Shown: piece after piece, positions 1-8,801 of the stretch
How the letters are laid out: the number at the start of each line of letters is the position of its first letter
How positions within the stretch are numbered: position 1 is the first letter of the stretch
Assembly (NCBI RefSeq): GCF_005222845.1
Contig: NZ_STFZ01000018.1
Coordinates: forward strand, 434,001 to 498,000
Source: Rhizobium sp. FY34
Lineage (GTDB): Bacteria; Pseudomonadota; Alphaproteobacteria; Rhizobiales; Rhizobiaceae
Direction: 5' to 3'
DNA: 64,000 nucleotides
Program-made: the position numbers and the translations under genes
The notes under the pieces: model-generated
The model's input: the letters and a program-made list of their open reading frames with translations, nothing else
What the model was told of the DNA's origin: nothing
The model's database searches: none

Positions 1-1008
1 ATAGAAGGGATCGCGGGTATTGTCGGAGGACACAGCAGTCGGCACGCCGGCGGCGGCCAGTTCATGAAACAGGGTAACGCCGCGCTGGCGCGGTGTGCGG
101 CCGGACTGGCGATCCTGCAGATACATGTTGCACATGGGCAGCGAGACGACGGAAAGACCGGCCTTTGCCACAAGCTCTACGGTGCGTTTGGCGACGTCCT
201 CGTCCTGGCGGGCGAGTGAGCAGCAATGGCCGACGGTGACGGCGCCTTCAAAACCGTTGCGGATCTTGGCGTCCGCAATCAGCTTCAGCGTCAGCACGTC
301 GCGGTCCTGCGTCTCGTCCACATGCAGGTCGATGTCGAGGCCCTTGTCGCTGGCTGCACGAAACAGCATGTCGAGCTTCTGTTCGAGTTCCGGCATGGGA
401 TAGGTCACGCCGCCCAGAATGCCGCCATGCGCCACGATCACCTCGAGCAGATCCTTAAAGAAGGCTGCATCATTCAGCTGGTCGAAGCCGAAAAGCGCTG
501 CGGCCTGCAATTCGATCCGGCCGGCCCAGGCCGCGCGAAGCTCCGAAAACACCTCGAACGAGATACGGTGCTGCGGTGCGATGCTGTCGAGATGGGTGCG
601 GATCAGCTTGGTGCCATGCGCATAGGCCGTTTTCAGCGAAAACTCCATGCGGGCGCGCACATCCTCGGCATTCCAGTTGGCCATACGGTCGGCGCCGACA
701 TTTTCGAGCGCGCCTGTGAATGTGCCATCCGGATTGCGGCGGCGGTCCCAGATATGGCCCTTGTCGAGATGGGTGTGCATATCGACAAAGCAGGGCCAGA
801 CCATGCCCTGGCGCAGATCGGCGCGGGGAAGGGCAGCCGGCGCGGTACCTGGCGCCAGAATGGCATCGATCCGGCCATCGGAAATCACAAGATCGGCTGA
901 GACCAAACCTTCCTGGGAGGGCGCTGAAAAGCCTTCCACGGTGATGGCGGGAAGCGTTGCATTGGCCAGCACATAATGCGGGGCCTTGGGCAAATCGCAG
1001 AAACTCAT
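1..1008 (-). CDS. Cytosine-deaminase-like amidohydrolase (3' end beyond window)
   Basis: The reading frame is open from the ATG at 1008 to the window edge, giving 336 visible residues with no stop. Amidohydrolase metal-site motifs appear in the expected order: VDMHTHLDKGH near residue 75, DLHVDET, VGHCC and SSDNTRDPF near the end of the visible part. This is the pattern of cytosine deaminase (CodA) and related creatinine/isocytosine deaminases, which hydrolyse a ring C-NH2 to C=O. The start overlaps the upstream permease stop (TGATG) and has an AAGGAGAG ribosome site inside that gene, so it is translationally coupled to the ABC transporter and probably acts on the imported compound. The substrate cannot be fixed from sequence: cytosine, a thiamin-pyrimidine fragment or creatinine are all possible. 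Confidence 0.85.
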   Translation of the reverse strand, partial: MSFCDLPKAPHYVLANATLPAITVEGFSAPSQEGLVSADLVISDGRIDAILAPGTAPAALPRADLRQGMVWPCFVDMHTHLDKGHIWDRRRNPDGTFTGALENVGADRMANWNAEDVRARMEFSLKTAYAHGTKLIRTHLDSIAPQHRISFEVFSELRAAWAGRIELQAAALFGFDQLNDAAFFKDLLEVIVAHGGILGGVTYPMPELEQKLDMLFRAASDKGLDIDLHVDETQDRDVLTLKLIADAKIRNGFEGAVTVGHCCSLARQDEDVAKRTVELVAKAGLSVVSLPMCNMYLQDRQSGRTPRQRGVTLFHELAAAGVPTAVSSDNTRDPFY

Positions 1009-1829
1009 CAGTTTTCTCTCCTTATGCTGCTTTCGTGCCAGCGATGCAGGCTGAGCCAGGCGATGAAGGAGGTGATGCCGAAAATCACCACGCCGAGGGC
1101 CGATAGAAGAATGAGGGCGGCAAACAGGCGCGGGATGTTGAGGCGGTACTGGGCTTCGAGCAGGCGGAAGGCAAGGCCGGAACCGGCGCCTGCCGAGCCC
1201 GCGGCAAATTCGGCCACCACGGCGGCAATCAGCGACAGGCCGCCACCGATCTTCAGGCCGGTCATGAAATAGGGAAGCGAGGCGGGAAGCTTCAGATAAA
1301 GGAGCGTCTGGAGCCGTGATGCGCCATAAAGATCAAACAGGTTCAACAGGTTATGATCAACGCTCTTTAGCCCCTGCACCATGTTGGAGAGAATCGGGAA
1401 GAAGGCGACGAGGAAGGCGCAGATGAGAAGCGCCACCTGCGTGGAGGGCGCATAGATGAGGATCAACGGCGCGACAGCCACGATGGGTGTCACCTGCAGA
1501 ATGACGGCGATGGGATAAAAGGCCGTCTCGATCCATTTCGACTGGACGAGAAAGACGGCCATGCCGACGCCGCCAAGAAGCGCCAGCGCCAGCGCCGACA
1601 GCGTGATCTTGGTGGTGACCCAAAGCGCCGGTGCCAGCGTGCCCCAGTCCTTCACCAGCGAGACACCGACAGCGCTCGGTCCCGGCAGGATATATTGCGG
1701 CACGCCGCTGGCCGTCACCAGAACCTGCCAGAGAAGGATGAGGCAGACCACCACGCTGATCGGGATGAGCACGCGCAGCATGGTTTCACGGTGGCGGCGG
1801 ATCAGGTTTGCATCAAGGGCCGCTGTCAT
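1008..1829 (-). CDS. ABC transporter permease, NMT1/Tau-Ssu-Thi type
   Basis: Integral membrane protein of 273 residues with an N-terminal membrane segment and the BPD_transp_1 layout. The EAA loop is visible around LPASLPYFMTGLKIGGGLSL, followed by AVVAEF. Such permeases pair with one ATPase and a periplasmic binding protein to import sulfonates, taurine, pyrimidines and similar small molecules. I chose the ATG at 1829, which overlaps the TGA of the ATPase gene upstream (ATGA). The deaminase downstream is also overlapped, so the ATPase, permease and deaminase form a tightly coupled minus-strand operon. Confidence 0.85.
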   Translation of the reverse strand: MTAALDANLIRRHRETMLRVLIPISVVVCLILLWQVLVTASGVPQYILPGPSAVGVSLVKDWGTLAPALWVTTKITLSALALALLGGVGMAVFLVQSKWIETAFYPIAVILQVTPIVAVAPLILIYAPSTQVALLICAFLVAFFPILSNMVQGLKSVDHNLLNLFDLYGASRLQTLLYLKLPASLPYFMTGLKIGGGLSLIAAVVAEFAAGSAGAGSGLAFRLLEAQYRLNIPRLFAALILLSALGVVIFGITSFIAWLSLHRWHESSIRREN

Positions 1830-2668
1830 CAATGCATCTCCAGGCCGTTTGCAAGCGGAAACCCTATGGCCTCCAATAGGGATTGCGAGACTTTTTCGCA
1901 GGTGGCGCGATATTCTTCCGAGGTGCGGTAAAGCGGGCCGCGCTCCAGGCTGGTGACCAGCGGGAAGTCCGCATGTACCCCGCCTGGCCGCGCCCTCATC
2001 ACCACGATGCGGTTGGACAGATAGGCGCTTTCATATACCGAATGGGTGACGAAGATGACGGTAATGCCCGTCTCGCGCCACAGCCGCAGCACGTCGTCAT
2101 TCAGCTTCTGACGGGTGATTTCATCAAGGGCCGCAAAGGGCTCGTCCATCAGCAGAAGTTTCGGCTTGGTCACCAGCGCGCGGGCAATCGAGACGCGCAT
2201 CTTCATGCCGCCCGACAGTTCGCGCGGATAGGCATCGGCGAAATCCTTCAAGCCCACCATGTCGAGGCAGGCCATGATCTCGTCGCGCGCTGCCGCTTTC
2301 GAAATGCGCCGCAGCCGCAGCGGCAGGTAGACATTGCCGAACACGGTCTGCCAGGGCATCAGCGTAGGTTCCTGGAAGACGAAGGAAATGTCGCCCTCCG
2401 GCAGGCCCTTGGAATTGATGCGCGAGGCCGGCCAGTCGATCTCGCCGGACGTCACGTCGCCCAGACCGGAGATGATGCGCAGCGCCGTCGACTTGCCGCA
2501 GCCGGATGGGCCGAGCAGGCTGACAAATTCGCCGTTTTCGACGGTCAGCGACATGTCCGATAGCGCCAGCGTGCCGCTGGAGAAACTTTTCGAGACGCCC
2601 GACATCACCACCAGCGGGCGCTTGCGGGTCTCGGTGGGTGGGGTTTCTGGGTAATGCAAATTTGTCAT
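1829..2668 (-). CDS. ABC transporter ATP-binding protein, nitrate/sulfonate/pyrimidine class
   Basis: 279 residues. Walker A is GPSGCGKST, the Q-loop lies in VFQEPTLMPW, the signature is LSGGMKMRVSIARAL and Walker B is LLLMDEPFAALD, followed by the switch histidine in FVTHSVYES. This is the complete ATPase of an ABC importer of the TauB/SsuB/ThiZ class. The upstream binding-protein gene is separated from it by about 280 bp that hold a palindromic repeat element. The downstream permease overlaps by one base. It energises uptake for the pathway that ends in the deaminase at the window edge. Confidence 0.88.
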   Translation of the reverse strand: MTNLHYPETPPTETRKRPLVVMSGVSKSFSSGTLALSDMSLTVENGEFVSLLGPSGCGKSTALRIISGLGDVTSGEIDWPASRINSKGLPEGDISFVFQEPTLMPWQTVFGNVYLPLRLRRISKAAARDEIMACLDMVGLKDFADAYPRELSGGMKMRVSIARALVTKPKLLLMDEPFAALDEITRQKLNDDVLRLWRETGITVIFVTHSVYESAYLSNRIVVMRARPGGVHADFPLVTSLERGPLYRTSEEYRATCEKVSQSLLEAIGFPLANGLEMH

Positions 2669-2728
2669 TCCGTTATGTGATCAAAGGGCGGCCCTTGGTA
2701 AATCTGCCGACGATACAGCGGGTGTCGT

Positions 2729-2917
2729 CACCCCCCTCTGTCCTGCCGGACATCTCCCCCTGACGGGGGAGATGTCTTTTGGAAAAGTCCCCTCCCAAAC
2801 CCTCCCCACAAGGGGGAGGGCTTAACCCGGCATCTCGCTTTGGCGGTTGGGGCCAGGCACGTTGCCGCGGTTTCTCTCCCCCCTTGTGGGGGAGATGGCC
2901 GGCAGGCCAGAGGGGGT
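2729..2917. repeat. Mosaic palindromic intergenic repeat, copy 1
   Basis: Two inverted arms (about 2729-2776 and 2873-2917) share the core CTCTGTCCTGCCGGACATCT or its variant with GGCC, and flank a variable middle. The left arm alone forms a perfect 12-bp hairpin, GACATCTCCCCC with GGGGGAGATGTC (2749-2760 and 2765-2776). The same arms recur near 5133, 51150 and 54927. The design resembles the RIME/REP-like intergenic elements of rhizobia. Here it lies between the binding-protein gene and the ATPase gene of one minus-strand transporter operon. Confidence 0.8.
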
Positions 2918-2946
2918 ATCTTGCGCAGGCCGTGAGACCCGTCGGC

Positions 2947-3963
2947 TTACTTCTTCAGCGCCATGCCGACGCCCTTGCAGACATATTTCGTCGAATAGGC
3001 CTTCTTGTAATCAAGGTCGGCTGCCTGCACGCCGATCTGCACCATTTCCTCGAAGAATTTCTTGTAGCGCTCATCCGTGATGCAGCCGATGCCCTTGGTC
3101 AGCGCATCGCCCGATTCCAGAATGCCGTATTCCTTCATCTTGGCGATGGAATAGGCGATCTGGCCATCCGTCATTTCCGGATTGTCCTTCTTGATCAGGT
3201 CGTTGGCCTTCTTGTTGTCGCCGTAAAGGTAGGAATACCAGCCCTCGATCGAGGCATCGACGAAGCGCTGCACCACGTCCGATTTGGTGTCGACCATCTT
3301 CTGCGTGGTGGTGATCATCGTCGAATAGGGGCTGTAGCCGGCATCTGCCAGAAGGAAGACCTTTGGCGTCCAGCCGGCCTGATTGCCGATCTCATAGGGT
3401 TCTGAAGTGAGGTAGCCCTGCTGCCCCGCCTTCTTGTCGGCAATGAAGGGGGCAGGGTTGAAGGTATAGGGCTTGTACTGCTCTTCCTTGAAACCCTTGA
3501 AGTTCTTCTTCATCCATTCGAAATAGGTGACATAGCCTTCTTTGCCCATGAAAATGGTGTCGAGTTTGGCGAGGTCCTCGAATTTTTCGATGCCTGCATC
3601 GGGATGCGCCAGCAGAACCTGCGGATCCTTCTGGAACATCGAGGCGACGGAGACGAGCGGAATGCCTGCCTTGACCGCATCCATGTCGCCCAGCGGGCCG
3701 CCCATGTAGAAATCCACCTTGCCGGCAATCAGCAGCGAACGGTTGGCGGCATTCGGTCCACCCTGGACGATGGTGACCTTCAGCCCGTGCTTTTCATAGG
3801 TGCCATCGGCGACGGCCTGGTAGAAGCCGCCATGTTCGGCCTGGGCAAGCCAGTTGGTGCCATAGGAGACTTCATCAAGCGCCAGGGCAGGGCCGGCCAG
3901 CGCAAGGCCCGCGCCAATGGCCATGGAGGCCAGATATGTCTTGGTGTAGTAAAGCGTATCCAT
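2947..3963 (-). CDS. Periplasmic substrate-binding protein, NMT1/THI5-like
   Basis: 338 residues from the ATG at 3963. The N-terminus (YLASMAIGAGLALAGPALA) is a signal peptide with an Ala-x-Ala cleavage site near residue 28. The mature part has NMT1/ThiY features: YGTNWLAQAEHGGFYQAV near the start, then VTIVQGGPNAANRSLL. This family delivers pyrimidines, sulfonates or similar ligands to the ABC permease encoded downstream. A possible alternative start upstream (4086) would bury the signal peptide, so I reject it. The divergent LysR gene begins 184 bp away and probably controls this operon. The ligand is unknown; linkage to deaminase and creatininase-type hydrolases suggests a cyclic amidine or pyrimidine. 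Confidence 0.85.
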   Translation of the reverse strand: MDTLYYTKTYLASMAIGAGLALAGPALALDEVSYGTNWLAQAEHGGFYQAVADGTYEKHGLKVTIVQGGPNAANRSLLIAGKVDFYMGGPLGDMDAVKAGIPLVSVASMFQKDPQVLLAHPDAGIEKFEDLAKLDTIFMGKEGYVTYFEWMKKNFKGFKEEQYKPYTFNPAPFIADKKAGQQGYLTSEPYEIGNQAGWTPKVFLLADAGYSPYSTMITTTQKMVDTKSDVVQRFVDASIEGWYSYLYGDNKKANDLIKKDNPEMTDGQIAYSIAKMKEYGILESGDALTKGIGCITDERYKKFFEEMVQIGVQAADLDYKKAYSTKYVCKGVGMALKK

Positions 3964-4102
3964 CTGATTGTTCCCCTGTTCCACCTCTGGGAGCCTTGTG
4001 GCGGGTCTCCCTTGCCTGCATTTCAGCCATTGCATTTGCGCTTTGAAAAGCATCAAAATTCGCACGGATTGATGCCTTTCCGGCATCGGTTGGTGTATGC
4101 TT

Positions 4103-4115
4103 GCACAAATTGTGC
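4103..4115. promoter_or_regulatory. Palindromic LysR-type operator candidate
   Basis: GCACAA-A-TTGTGC is a perfect 13-bp palindrome in the 184-bp divergent region between the binding-protein operon (minus) and the LysR gene (plus). LysR regulators commonly bind T-N11-A dyads in such regions and control both directions. The function is inferred from position and symmetry only. Confidence 0.5.
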
Positions 4116-4147
4116 GTCACGATGAAAAATTAAGCAACAGGTTGCCG

Positions 4148-5113
4148 ATGCTGCATTCGCGAAAACTCCAGTACATTGACGAGATTGCCCGTTGCGGATC
4201 GATCCGCAAGGCGGCGGCGCGCCTCAATGTCGCCTCCTCGGCGGTCAACCGGCAGATCCTGGCGCTGGAGGAAGAGCTGGGAGTGCCGATCTTCGAGCGT
4301 CTGCCGCGCGGGCTTCGCCTGACGGCGGCGGGGGAGCTGTGCATCGAGCATATCCGCGACGTGCTGAAATCCTATGACAGGCTGGAGACGCGGGTAAAGG
4401 GGTTGAAAATGCCGCAGGTGGGCCGGGTATCGATGGTCTCGACTGTCGGCCTTGCCGCCGGTCCCCTGCCGGAAATCGTTGCGCGGTTTGTCGAGCGGCA
4501 TCCGCGCATGCGCATTCAGCTGGGGATTGATGGCGCGACCACCACAACCAATCCTGTGCTGTCGGGCGAGGCGGATATCGGCATCGGCTTCAACATTCCG
4601 GCAACGCCGGGGCTTCGCACGCTGGCCACTTTCGACATTCCGATCGGCGTCGTCTTGCCGCCGACCCATCGCCTGGCGAAGGAGGCGGGGCCGGTGGATC
4701 TTGTCGAGGTCTTGCAGCAGCCGCTGGTGCTGGCGCAGAACGGCATGAGCCTGCGGGCGATGATCAATCTGATCCTGGCGCCGCTGCCGGTTTCGGTCGA
4801 GCCGGTGGTGGAGACGGGCGCGCCGGAAACGCTGCGCCATCTGGTGAAGCGCGGCACGGGCCTTACCTTTCTCAATCCGCTGGATGTGGTGGAGGAATGC
4901 CGGCGCGGCGAACTGATGTTCCGGCCGCTGTCAGACCAGTACCGGCGCCATCAGCCGATGAAGCTGTTTGCCCGCGCGCGCGCCACGCTGGATACGGCCA
5001 CCAGCCTATTCATCGAGTTTCTTCTGGCGGAACTGGGCGCGCTGGTCGGCGAACTGGAAGCGAAGGGCCATGTGCCGCCGCAGCCGGCCCGCGACGCCGG
5101 CGGGCGGGATTGA
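4148..5113 (+). CDS. LysR-family transcriptional regulator
   Basis: 321 residues. A winged helix-turn-helix lies at about residues 4-62 (RKLQYIDEIARCGSIRKAAA, then EEELGVPIFERLPRGLRLTAAG). It is followed by a LysR substrate-binding domain from about residue 90. I chose the ATG at 4148 because the HTH starts directly after it; an upstream in-frame start at 4097 would overlap the palindromic operator. It is divergent from the NMT1-type transporter/deaminase operon, the classic arrangement for a LysR activator responding to the imported ligand. The effector is not predictable from sequence. Confidence 0.88.
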   Translation: MLHSRKLQYIDEIARCGSIRKAAARLNVASSAVNRQILALEEELGVPIFERLPRGLRLTAAGELCIEHIRDVLKSYDRLETRVKGLKMPQVGRVSMVSTVGLAAGPLPEIVARFVERHPRMRIQLGIDGATTTTNPVLSGEADIGIGFNIPATPGLRTLATFDIPIGVVLPPTHRLAKEAGPVDLVEVLQQPLVLAQNGMSLRAMINLILAPLPVSVEPVVETGAPETLRHLVKRGTGLTFLNPLDVVEECRRGELMFRPLSDQYRRHQPMKLFARARATLDTATSLFIEFLLAELGALVGELEAKGHVPPQPARDAGGRD

Positions 5114-5132
5114 ATGGCTGTACCCAGGCCAA

Positions 5133-5341
5133 TACCCCCTCTGCCTTGCCAGGCTACCGGGGTTGAGCCACGGGTCTCAACCCGTCCTTCGGACCCCCTC
5201 AAGGGGGGAGATCGAGCAGCCGATACCTCTCGTCCTTACTTTTTTGTGGAAACTGGGCCAGAGGGTTGGGACTATAAGCGGTTGCCGTTCTGCTGATCTC
5301 CCCCCTTGAGGGGGAGATGTCCGGCAGGACAGAGGGGGGTG
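5133..5341. repeat. Mosaic palindromic intergenic repeat, copy 2
   Basis: The right arm (about 5296-5341) matches the right arms of the other copies: CTCCCCCCTTGAGGGGGAGA followed by TGTCCGGCAGGACAGAGG. The left arm (5133 onward) is degenerate and interrupted before CCCCCTCAAGGGGGGAG near 5194. It fills the space between the convergent ends of the LysR gene and the creatininase gene, where a transcription-terminating role is plausible. Confidence 0.7.
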
Positions 5342-5380
5342 CCGAGAGCGCAGGCGCAAGCGCAGAGGCAGCAGCTGCCT

Positions 5381-6178
5381 TCAAACCGTATAGAGATTGG
5401 ACAGCGGATAGCGTTCCAGATCCCGCAACAGCTCGATGAAGCCGGATACCTGGTGGCGGCAGATCACCCCGCCCTTTTCGGCGGTGCCGGCGCTTGCATC
5501 GCCCACCACGCCATGCGGGTTGAGATCATGGGCGATCCAGGCAAGCGTATGCGGCGGCAGCGGCTGCAGGAAGCGCGAATGCTGTTTCATCTCCTCGGCG
5601 CGCGAGATAAAATTCTGCGCCTTGTCCATGCGCACCAGTTCCGGGCGGAAATGCAGCATCAGCGAAGTTTCCACCTCGCCGCCATGGATGCCGAAGGCCT
5701 GTTCACGGGCGCTGATCAGGCCGTCTGGATGGCCGAAGCGGCCCCATTGGGTGGCCACCACCGCCATGTTGAAGCGCACCCGCATTTCGCGTGCCACGAT
5801 ATTCATGATGTCGAGATTGCCGCCATGCGAATTGACCATGACGAGTTTTTTTACACCAGCTTCCGCCACTTTGCCGCCGATCGCCGTCCACATGGGGATC
5901 AGCAGTTCGGCGCCGAAGGACAGCGTGCCGGGGCCATGGATATGCTCGTTGGCCTTGCCGATTTCCTGTGTCGGAAGCACGAGAATGCCGAGATCATCCG
6001 GCCGCTGGCGCTTTAGCTCAGTCAGCATGCCATGGGCAATCGCCACATCGGTTGCCACCGGCAGATGCGGGCCGTGCTGCTCGGTGGAGGCAAGCGGCAG
6101 GATGGCGATGGTGCTGTCGGCCGAAAGACCGGCAAAATCCAGCGTGTTGAGTTCGTTCCAGTAAAACGGCTTGGCCAT
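5381..6178 (-). CDS. Creatininase-family amidohydrolase
   Basis: 265 residues. Conserved motifs of the creatininase fold are visible: STEQHGPHLPVATDVAIA, VNSHGGNLDIMN and IHGGEVETS, which supply the metal ligands. Members open cyclic amides (creatinine to creatine), deformylate pyrimidine intermediates or act on related amides. The start at 6178 is favoured over 6187 because AGGAG sits nine bases before it and directly abuts the earlier ATG. It is near the NMT1 transporter, the LysR gene and the deaminase, and could act on the same imported compound. The exact substrate (creatinine, a formamidopyrimidine or another) is undetermined. Confidence 0.85.
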   Translation of the reverse strand: MAKPFYWNELNTLDFAGLSADSTIAILPLASTEQHGPHLPVATDVAIAHGMLTELKRQRPDDLGILVLPTQEIGKANEHIHGPGTLSFGAELLIPMWTAIGGKVAEAGVKKLVMVNSHGGNLDIMNIVAREMRVRFNMAVVATQWGRFGHPDGLISAREQAFGIHGGEVETSLMLHFRPELVRMDKAQNFISRAEEMKQHSRFLQPLPPHTLAWIAHDLNPHGVVGDASAGTAEKGGVICRHQVSGFIELLRDLERYPLSNLYTV

Positions 6179-6324
6179 GGCTTTCATCTCCTGCGCTCGG
6201 TCTCTACCGGATTAGGAGATGAAAGCGGGCTGGAAAAGCGCCAAATTCCGTGCGGCTTGCTGCCTTTTTGCGTGCGCTCGCAGATCTGCGGGCCCACGCA
6301 AAGGCAACCGGCGACTGTCACCGG

Positions 6325-7209
6325 TCAGGCGGCGGGTTTCCAGCGTTCGGCAATGGCGATGCCACCCAGTGCCAATGCCAGCGCCAGCACATGGAAGGGA
6401 TAGAGTTTTTCACCAATGACCAGAACCGAGAGCAGTGTGCCGAACACCGGCACAAGGTTGATGAACAGGCCGGCGCGATTGGCGCCGATATGACCGATGC
6501 CCTGGATATAGAGGATCTGAGCGACCAGCGAGGCAAACACACCGGTATAGAGCGCGGCCGCCCAGCCGGACGCATCCGGCCAGATGGCGGCACCGTTCTG
6601 GTATTCCCAGGCCACCAGCGGCAGCGTGCAGACAAGGGCGACAAGCGCCGGGATGGCCATCAGCGTGCGCCAGTCTACGGGCGGGCGCCACCGCAGCGCA
6701 ATCGTATAGGCGGCATAGCCGATCACCGCGATGACCATCAGCGCATCACCGAAATTGACGGTGAGCGACAGCAGTGTCTTCAGGTCTCCATGCGAGACGG
6801 TCAGTGCCACGCCGATCAGCGTCAGCGTAAAGCCGAGGATCTGGGCGATCGACACGCGAATGCGAAACAGCAGGAAATTGGCAAGGAAGATCAGGAAGGG
6901 AATGCCCGACTGTTCGATCGCCACATTGATGGCGGTGGTATAGTGCACGGCCGAATAGAGCAGCACATTGAACAGCGTATAGCCCACGGCACCGAGGAAA
7001 ATCATCAGCGGCAGGTGTTTCTTTGCCACCGGCCAGTCGCGTTTCAGCTGCGGCAGGGAAATGGCGAAAATGATGGCGCAGGCAAAGACCCAGCGCCACA
7101 TGGTGAGCATCATCGGGCTGATATGGCCGACGGCCAGCTTGCCGACGACCGCATTGCCACCCCAGCAGAGTGTGGCGATGATGAGGAACAGGTAGGCTCT
7201 CAAATGCAA
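6325..7209 (-). CDS. EamA/DMT-family transporter
   Basis: About 294 residues with ten predicted hydrophobic segments and two EamA repeats. The first begins LRAYLFLIIATLCWGGNAVVGK and the second ends in KLYPFHVLALALALGGIAIA. These drug/metabolite-family carriers usually export amino acids or small metabolites. The frame runs further upstream but that stretch is hydrophilic and unlike the family. The likely start is the TTG at 7209, which has GGGAG seven bases before it and puts the first membrane helix near the N-terminus. It is divergent from purA. The substrate is unknown. Confidence 0.8.
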   Translation of the reverse strand: MHLRAYLFLIIATLCWGGNAVVGKLAVGHISPMMLTMWRWVFACAIIFAISLPQLKRDWPVAKKHLPLMIFLGAVGYTLFNVLLYSAVHYTTAINVAIEQSGIPFLIFLANFLLFRIRVSIAQILGFTLTLIGVALTVSHGDLKTLLSLTVNFGDALMVIAVIGYAAYTIALRWRPPVDWRTLMAIPALVALVCTLPLVAWEYQNGAAIWPDASGWAAALYTGVFASLVAQILYIQGIGHIGANRAGLFINLVPVFGTLLSVLVIGEKLYPFHVLALALALGGIAIAERWKPAA

Positions 7210-7442
7210 GGGTATTCTCCCGGATGGATCGGGGTTTAGAGCGTGATTCACTCTTATTGAAGCACGCTCGCACGTGCCCCCCGGACCTTGGTTGCGCCGG
7301 AAATAACGCCTCGCGCGGCAGTCTGTCACGCAAAAACCAGCGGAAAGGTCACAAACGGGTCGCTTTCCAGGAAATGACACAGTATAGATGCGCCGGTTTG
7401 AGCGGGTGTTGAGGCCTCGCGGCATAGCAGGAAAGCTTCGAA

Positions 7443-8741
7443 ATGACCAATGTCGTGGTAATCGGTTCGCAATGGGGTGATGAAGGCAAGGGCAAGATTG
7501 TCGACTGGCTCTCTGAGCGCGCCGATATCGTTGTTCGCTTCCAGGGTGGTCATAATGCCGGCCATACGCTGGTCATCGATGGCGTGAGCTACAAGCTTTC
7601 GCTTCTGCCGTCGGGCGTCGTGCGCCCCGGCAAGATGGCTGTCATCGGCAATGGCGTCGTTGTCGATCCGCATGCGCTGATCGCTGAAATTGGCCGCCTG
7701 AAGGCGCAGAATGTCGAGGTAACGCCGGATAATCTGCGCATTGCCGAAAACGCCACGCTGATCCTGTCCCTGCACCGCGAACTGGATGGTATGCGCGAAG
7801 ACGCCGCCTCCAACAGCGGCACGAAGATCGGCACCACGCGCCGCGGCATTGGCCCGGCTTACGAAGACAAGGTCGGCCGCCGCGCCATCCGTGTCATGGA
7901 TCTGGCCGATCTCGATGCGCTGGAAGCCAAGGTCGAGCGTATTCTCACCCATCACAATGCACTGCGTCGCGGCTTCGGTGCGCCGGAAGTCGAGCATTCC
8001 ACCATCATGGAAGAGCTGACCTCGATTGCCGATCGCGTTCTGCCCTTCATGGATTCGGTCTGGCGCCTGCTCGACAAGGAGCGCCGCAAGGGTTCGCGCA
8101 TCCTGTTTGAAGGCGCGCAGGGCTCGCTGCTTGATATCGACCACGGCACCTATCCCTTCGTGACATCGTCGAACACGGTGGCCGGTCAGGCTGCCGCCGG
8201 TTCCGGCATGGGCCCCGGCTCGCTCGGTTATATCCTGGGAATCACCAAGGCCTATACGACGCGCGTTGGCGAAGGTCCGTTCCCGACTGAGTTGCATGAT
8301 GAAGTTGGGCAGTTCCTTGGCGAAAAGGGTCATGAATTTGGCACAGTTACCGGGCGTAAGCGTCGGTGCGGCTGGTTCGATGCCGCACTGGTGCGCCAGT
8401 CGGTCGCCACCAATGGAATCACAGGCATTGCGCTGACCAAGCTTGATGTTCTGGACGGACTTGATGAACTGAAGATCTGCGTCGGCTATACGCTCGACGG
8501 CCAGGAAATTGACTATCTGCCCGCCGCACAAGCCGCACAGGCCCGCGTCGAGCCCATCTACATCACGCTGGAAGGCTGGAAAGAATCAACCGTCGGGGCC
8601 CGCAAATGGGCCGATCTGCCGGCTCAGGCCATCAAATACGTGCGTCAGGTCGAGGAATTGATCGGCGCGCCGGTGGCACTTCTTTCCACCAGTCCTGAGC
8701 GGGACGACACCATACTTGTGACGGACCCATTTGAAGACTAA
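7443..8741 (+). CDS. purA: Adenylosuccinate synthetase
   Basis: 432 residues, full length. It catalyses GTP-dependent joining of IMP and aspartate to adenylosuccinate, the first committed step to AMP. The N-terminal [16 protein letters not shown] is the P-loop/active-site signature. QGGHNAGHT, the switch region [20 protein letters not shown] and the GTP-binding [10 protein letters not shown] are also present. It is monocistronic by appearance: divergent from the EamA gene and 60 bp before the next gene. A long opposite-strand frame across it is a codon-bias shadow. Confidence 0.97.
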   Translation: MTNVVVIGSQWGDEGKGKIVDWLSERADIVVRFQGGHNAGHTLVIDGVSYKLSLLPSGVVRPGKMAVIGNGVVVDPHALIAEIGRLKAQNVEVTPDNLRIAENATLILSLHRELDGMREDAASNSGTKIGTTRRGIGPAYEDKVGRRAIRVMDLADLDALEAKVERILTHHNALRRGFGAPEVEHSTIMEELTSIADRVLPFMDSVWRLLDKERRKGSRILFEGAQGSLLDIDHGTYPFVTSSNTVAGQAAAGSGMGPGSLGYILGITKAYTTRVGEGPFPTELHDEVGQFLGEKGHEFGTVTGRKRRCGWFDAALVRQSVATNGITGIALTKLDVLDGLDELKICVGYTLDGQEIDYLPAAQAAQARVEPIYITLEGWKESTVGARKWADLPAQAIKYVRQVEELIGAPVALLSTSPERDDTILVTDPFED

Positions 8742-8801
8742 AGTCCAGCGCTATCTACCTTTTCACTCGGCAAGGATGCCGGTGATCAAGAGAAAGTATC
8801 A

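Noticed and set aside
2729..2917. Possible CRISPR or phage attachment repeats
   Set aside because: Repeats are inverted pairs with unique middles scattered between genes, not regularly spaced direct repeats; no cas genes anywhere in the window.
7326..8531. 401-residue minus-strand frame over purA
   Set aside because: Mirror frame of a highly conserved gene; no motif of its own.
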